Source of the DNA: Saccharum officinarum
Lineage: Eukaryota > Streptophyta > Magnoliopsida > Poales > Poaceae
Direction: 5' to 3'
DNA length: 64,000 bases
Assembly (NCBI GenBank): GCA_020631735.1
Contig: CM036168.1
Coordinates: forward strand, 96,142,932-96,206,931
Position numbers and translations under genes: made by a program. The first letter of the stretch is position 1, and each line of letters begins with the position of its first letter. Below the pieces are notes generated by a model. The model saw nothing but the letters and a program-made list of their open reading frames with translations. It was not told the DNA's origin and searched no databases. Below, piece by piece: positions 61,489 through 64,000 of the stretch.

Positions 61489-62697
61489 TGTCGGTACCCA
61501 CAGTACGGGGTACCACAGCTATCGCCTAAACACTAACAAAAACTGAAACCAGTAGAAAAGATAGCCCGCTCGACGGGGTGCCTCGACCGCGCCCCGGCTC
61601 CGACTCGTACGAGGCCCGCTCGACGGGGCGCCTCGACCGCGTCCCAGCTCCGACTCGTACGAGGCCCGCTCGACGGGGCGCCTCGACCGCGTCCCGGCTC
61701 CGACTCGTACGAGGCCCGCTCGACGGGGCGCCTCGACCGCGTCCCGGCTCCGACTCGTACGAGGCCCGCTCGACGGGGCGCCTCGACCGCGTCCCGGCTC
61801 CGACTCGTACGAGGCCCGCTCGACGGGGCGCCTCGACCGCGCTCCGGCCCCTCGACACCCTTTCTTCATCTACCCAGGACAAAAGACATAGCATTCAATG
61901 CGGTTACCTACCACCACCTACCGGCATGGCTACGGCATGGGACAACGTGGGAACAATACCAACGTCAAGTCTCACTATTTTACCGCCCATCCCGTGATGG
62001 GAGGTGAAAGCCGTCACTGTATCCACCCTACCGCGCACTATTCACCATCAATCACCCTCGAGGGAGGATAAGACAAGGCCCGTTCTCCGCGATATCGGGG
62101 ATTCGGCCTTATCCATCCGGCCTCGACCCGGCCTCGACCCAGCCTCGATGCTCGACTCAGTCCAGAGGACGGTATGGCGTGGCGCTCTGGGTCATTTCGC
62201 CATCTTATCTCCCACAACGTCAGGGTACCCAGGGATGGCCAGCCATCCCTGAAGCACGTCGCTACAAGTCAACTCTACAGGAATCGACAAAGCATCACCT
62301 CAGGCCTCCCCTCGACTTAAGCACCTCTCGCCCTATAAAAAAGGGAGGAGAACGGGACAACGGGAGGAAGGGGGAAAAAGAGACCGAACGACGGAAGGAC
62401 GAAACAACCCACCACCCGATCGAACAACGAAAGCCAGAGATCAACATCTCAAGCAACCACCTTTCTCCTTTTTTCTCTTTGAGACTTGGGGCTCGACACC
62501 CTCTCTCGCCTGCTTGTAACCCCTACACGAGCACCCCGGTGCAAGGAAATACAAATCTCTCTTCCCCGCTGGACGTAGGGCCATCTTTTGCCCGAACCAG
62601 GATAAACCCCCGTGTGTTCTCCTTGCATCACCATCCAGGAAAGAGTCACGCAGCATTTACTCGTTGGTTTAGGACCCCCTCGGTCCGAACACCGACA
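61489..62697 (+). mobile_element. Solo LTR inserted in unit A
   Basis: It starts TGTCGGTACCCACAG and ends CGAACACCGACA. Perfect 5-bp duplication accga (61484-61488, 62698-62702). It contains the 50-bp tandem repeat at 61565-61848 and a TATA box (ccctataaaaaag, ~62331). No coding interior or second LTR is present. Absence from unit B proves the insertion is younger than the duplication. Confidence 0.85.
61565..61848. repeat. 50-bp tandem repeat, five full and one partial unit
   Basis: Units start at 61565, 61615, 61665, 61715, 61765 and 61815 (cccgctcgacggggcgcctc ...). Copies differ by only one or two bases. The unit lacks stop codons in several frames, which explains long open frames on both strands here. 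Confidence 0.92.
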
Positions 62698-63978
62698 ACC
62701 GAATTGTCGATTTTTCGGTTTTGCGGTTCGGCTCTGATTTTTGCATTCCAGAACTTCGGTAGTCGGCTTCGGCTTCGGTTCCCACCACAAACCGCACCGA
62801 AAACCGAAGTCCTAAACTTCCACCAAAAAGAACGATTCGAACGAAGCACCAGGCACAAGCGTCCCCCACTAGTCTCTCCCCATCCCACGCATCTCGGCCC
62901 AGAAGGCCCATGGTCCAACCGTCCCTCAGCAGCCCACCCTCACAAGGCGACACCACGCATCCCAAATCCTAAAAATCTACGAACACACACGCAAACCCTA
63001 CCCCTATGAGATTCTTTGAAGACTGAGCCTGCAAATCCTCTATGAGGATCTTCGTGAGCCAGTGAATCCTCGTGATTAACGAAGTCACCACAAGGGCCTC
63101 GCTATCGACGGGAACATCACTTATCACTAAAAGCACAACACTGTTAAACCCTGAAATATTCGCTCCCCAAGAAATTAAACTCAAGACCTGAGGTGCTACT
63201 GAGGCTCAGCATGCGTCAACACTCGACAAAGATTTAGTAACGACCAATTTTCCTTTCGGAGCAAGCCCTACGCACCTGTAAATTCATATCTAAATGCATC
63301 CAATTCCAGCAAGAGATCGCAAAAGAGCAGCCAAAAAGAGCTGAAAGAGTGGTTCTTCAACGACTGTTCAGGGTGGGCACATCTCATCCGAAAACCGAGA
63401 ACCGAACCGTATCCAAACCGAATTGTCAATTTTTCGGTTTTGCGGTTCGGCTTTGGTTTTTGCATTCTAGAACTTCGGTAGTTGGCTTCAGCTTTGGTTC
63501 CCACCACAAACCGCACCGTAAAACCGAAGTCCCAAACTTCCACCGAAGGAACGATTCGAACGAAGCACCAGACGCAGGAGTCCCCCACCAGTCCCTCCCC
63601 CTCCCACGCATCCCGGCCTAGAAGGCCCATGGTCCAACCGTCCCTCGGCATCCCAAATCCCAAAAATCTATGAACGCACGTACGTAAATCCTACCCCTAT
63701 GAGATTCTTCGAAGACTGAACCGACAAATCTCCTACGAGGAGGATCTTCGTGAGCCAGCGAATCCTCGTGATTGACAAAGTCATCATAAGCGCCTTACTG
63801 CCGACGAAAACATCACTTATCAATAAAAGCACAACGCTGTTGAACCATGAAATATTCGCTCTCTAAAAAAAATCGAACTCAAGACCTAAGGTGCTACTAA
63901 GACTCTCGTAACCACTGAGCTACCTACCCTTTTACTACATGCACAAATTAATTACTCTTGGTATCATCAACTCTCTAC

Positions 63979-64000
63979 GTACTCCATCTGTCTCTAAATA
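63979..64000. mobile_element. Start of a Stowaway-like MITE cut by the window edge
   Basis: gtactccatctgtctctaaa at the end matches the left end of grass Stowaway MITEs such as that at 51476. Confidence 0.4.

Larger units (their letters stand above)
61275..63930. repeat. Tandem ~720-bp duplication (units A and B)
   Basis: Unit A is 61275-61488 plus 62698-63212; unit B is 63213-63930. Shared landmarks in order: aagatttagtaacgaccaat, ggagcaagccctacgcacct, ttttgcattc(c/t)agaacttc, ggcccatggtccaaccgtcc, gatcttcgtgagccag. The right end of each unit is an inverse SINE with a tRNA-like head (gtaaccactgagctac at ~63909 in B). Confidence 0.82.

Noticed and set aside
61565..61848. CRISPR-like appearance of regular repeats
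   Set aside because: Units abut directly with no unique spacers, in a plant LTR.
61578..61997. Long open frames on both strands over the 50-bp repeats
   Set aside because: They follow from a stop-free tandem unit whose length is not a multiple of three; no protein features, and the tract is inside an LTR.

Overview
The window looks like nuclear DNA from a grass, probably a panicoid of the maize/sorghum/Miscanthus/sugarcane type. The reasons are GC-rich single-exon genes with GC-biased third positions beside AT-rich intergenic DNA, spliced genes with plant GT-AG introns, and dense nested grass transposons (Copia and Gypsy LTR elements, LINEs, tRNA-derived SINEs, MULE, hAT, Harbinger and Stowaway families). 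No prokaryotic gene, rRNA or CRISPR array is present. The species call is inference.

Layout. 0-2 kb: an NDR1/HIN1-like LEA_2 gene (+). 2-14 kb: transposons, namely a MULE-like element (2023-3317), a probable 4.5-kb solo Gypsy LTR (3375-7913), a locally duplicated tract (10.9-12.3 kb), a Stowaway MITE and a second MULE copy (13016-13848). 14.4-16.4 kb: an AUF1-type F-box gene (+) with a 5'-leader intron. 17.3-18.8 kb: a retroposon with an 18-bp target duplication. 19.8-20.7 kb: MITEs and SINE heads. 21.2-22.0 kb: a thaumatin-like PR-5 gene (+) with a clear TATA box. 22.2-34.2 kb: transposon remains, a Helitron-like 3' end, two further MULE copies, a broken LEA_2/NHL gene (30.8-31.6 kb, -) and a duplicate of its 3' end at 27.9 kb.

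34.46-40.50 kb: a small secreted-peptide gene with a CLE-like C-terminus (-), cut by a 5.76-kb Copia element whose two 414-bp LTRs look identical. 42.9-43.8 kb: a 5'-truncated LINE. 44.8-45.8 kb: a plastid RETICULATA-RELATED gene (-). 46.66-50.49 kb: a five-exon HINT (histidine triad) gene (-) with a 7-bp frame-breaking insertion in exon 2. 51.76-55.39 kb: a group A bZIP (AREB3/DPBF3-like) ABA-response factor (-) in three coding exons. 56-64 kb: MITEs, SINEs and a tandem ~720-bp duplication, one copy of which was later split by a solo LTR carrying 50-bp tandem repeats.

The host genes do not form a pathway. Membrane LEA_2, PR-5, F-box, ABA-bZIP and peptide-signalling genes are individually stress or signalling related, but they are separate transcription units. 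The most unusual structures are a run of stem-loops inside the Copia element whose stems differ but whose loops share CCAACG-like sequence, the Copia disruption of the peptide gene, and a four-copy MULE family built around a degenerate gcaacat/gaaacac array. Splice models and most family calls were made by eye. No database search was run.
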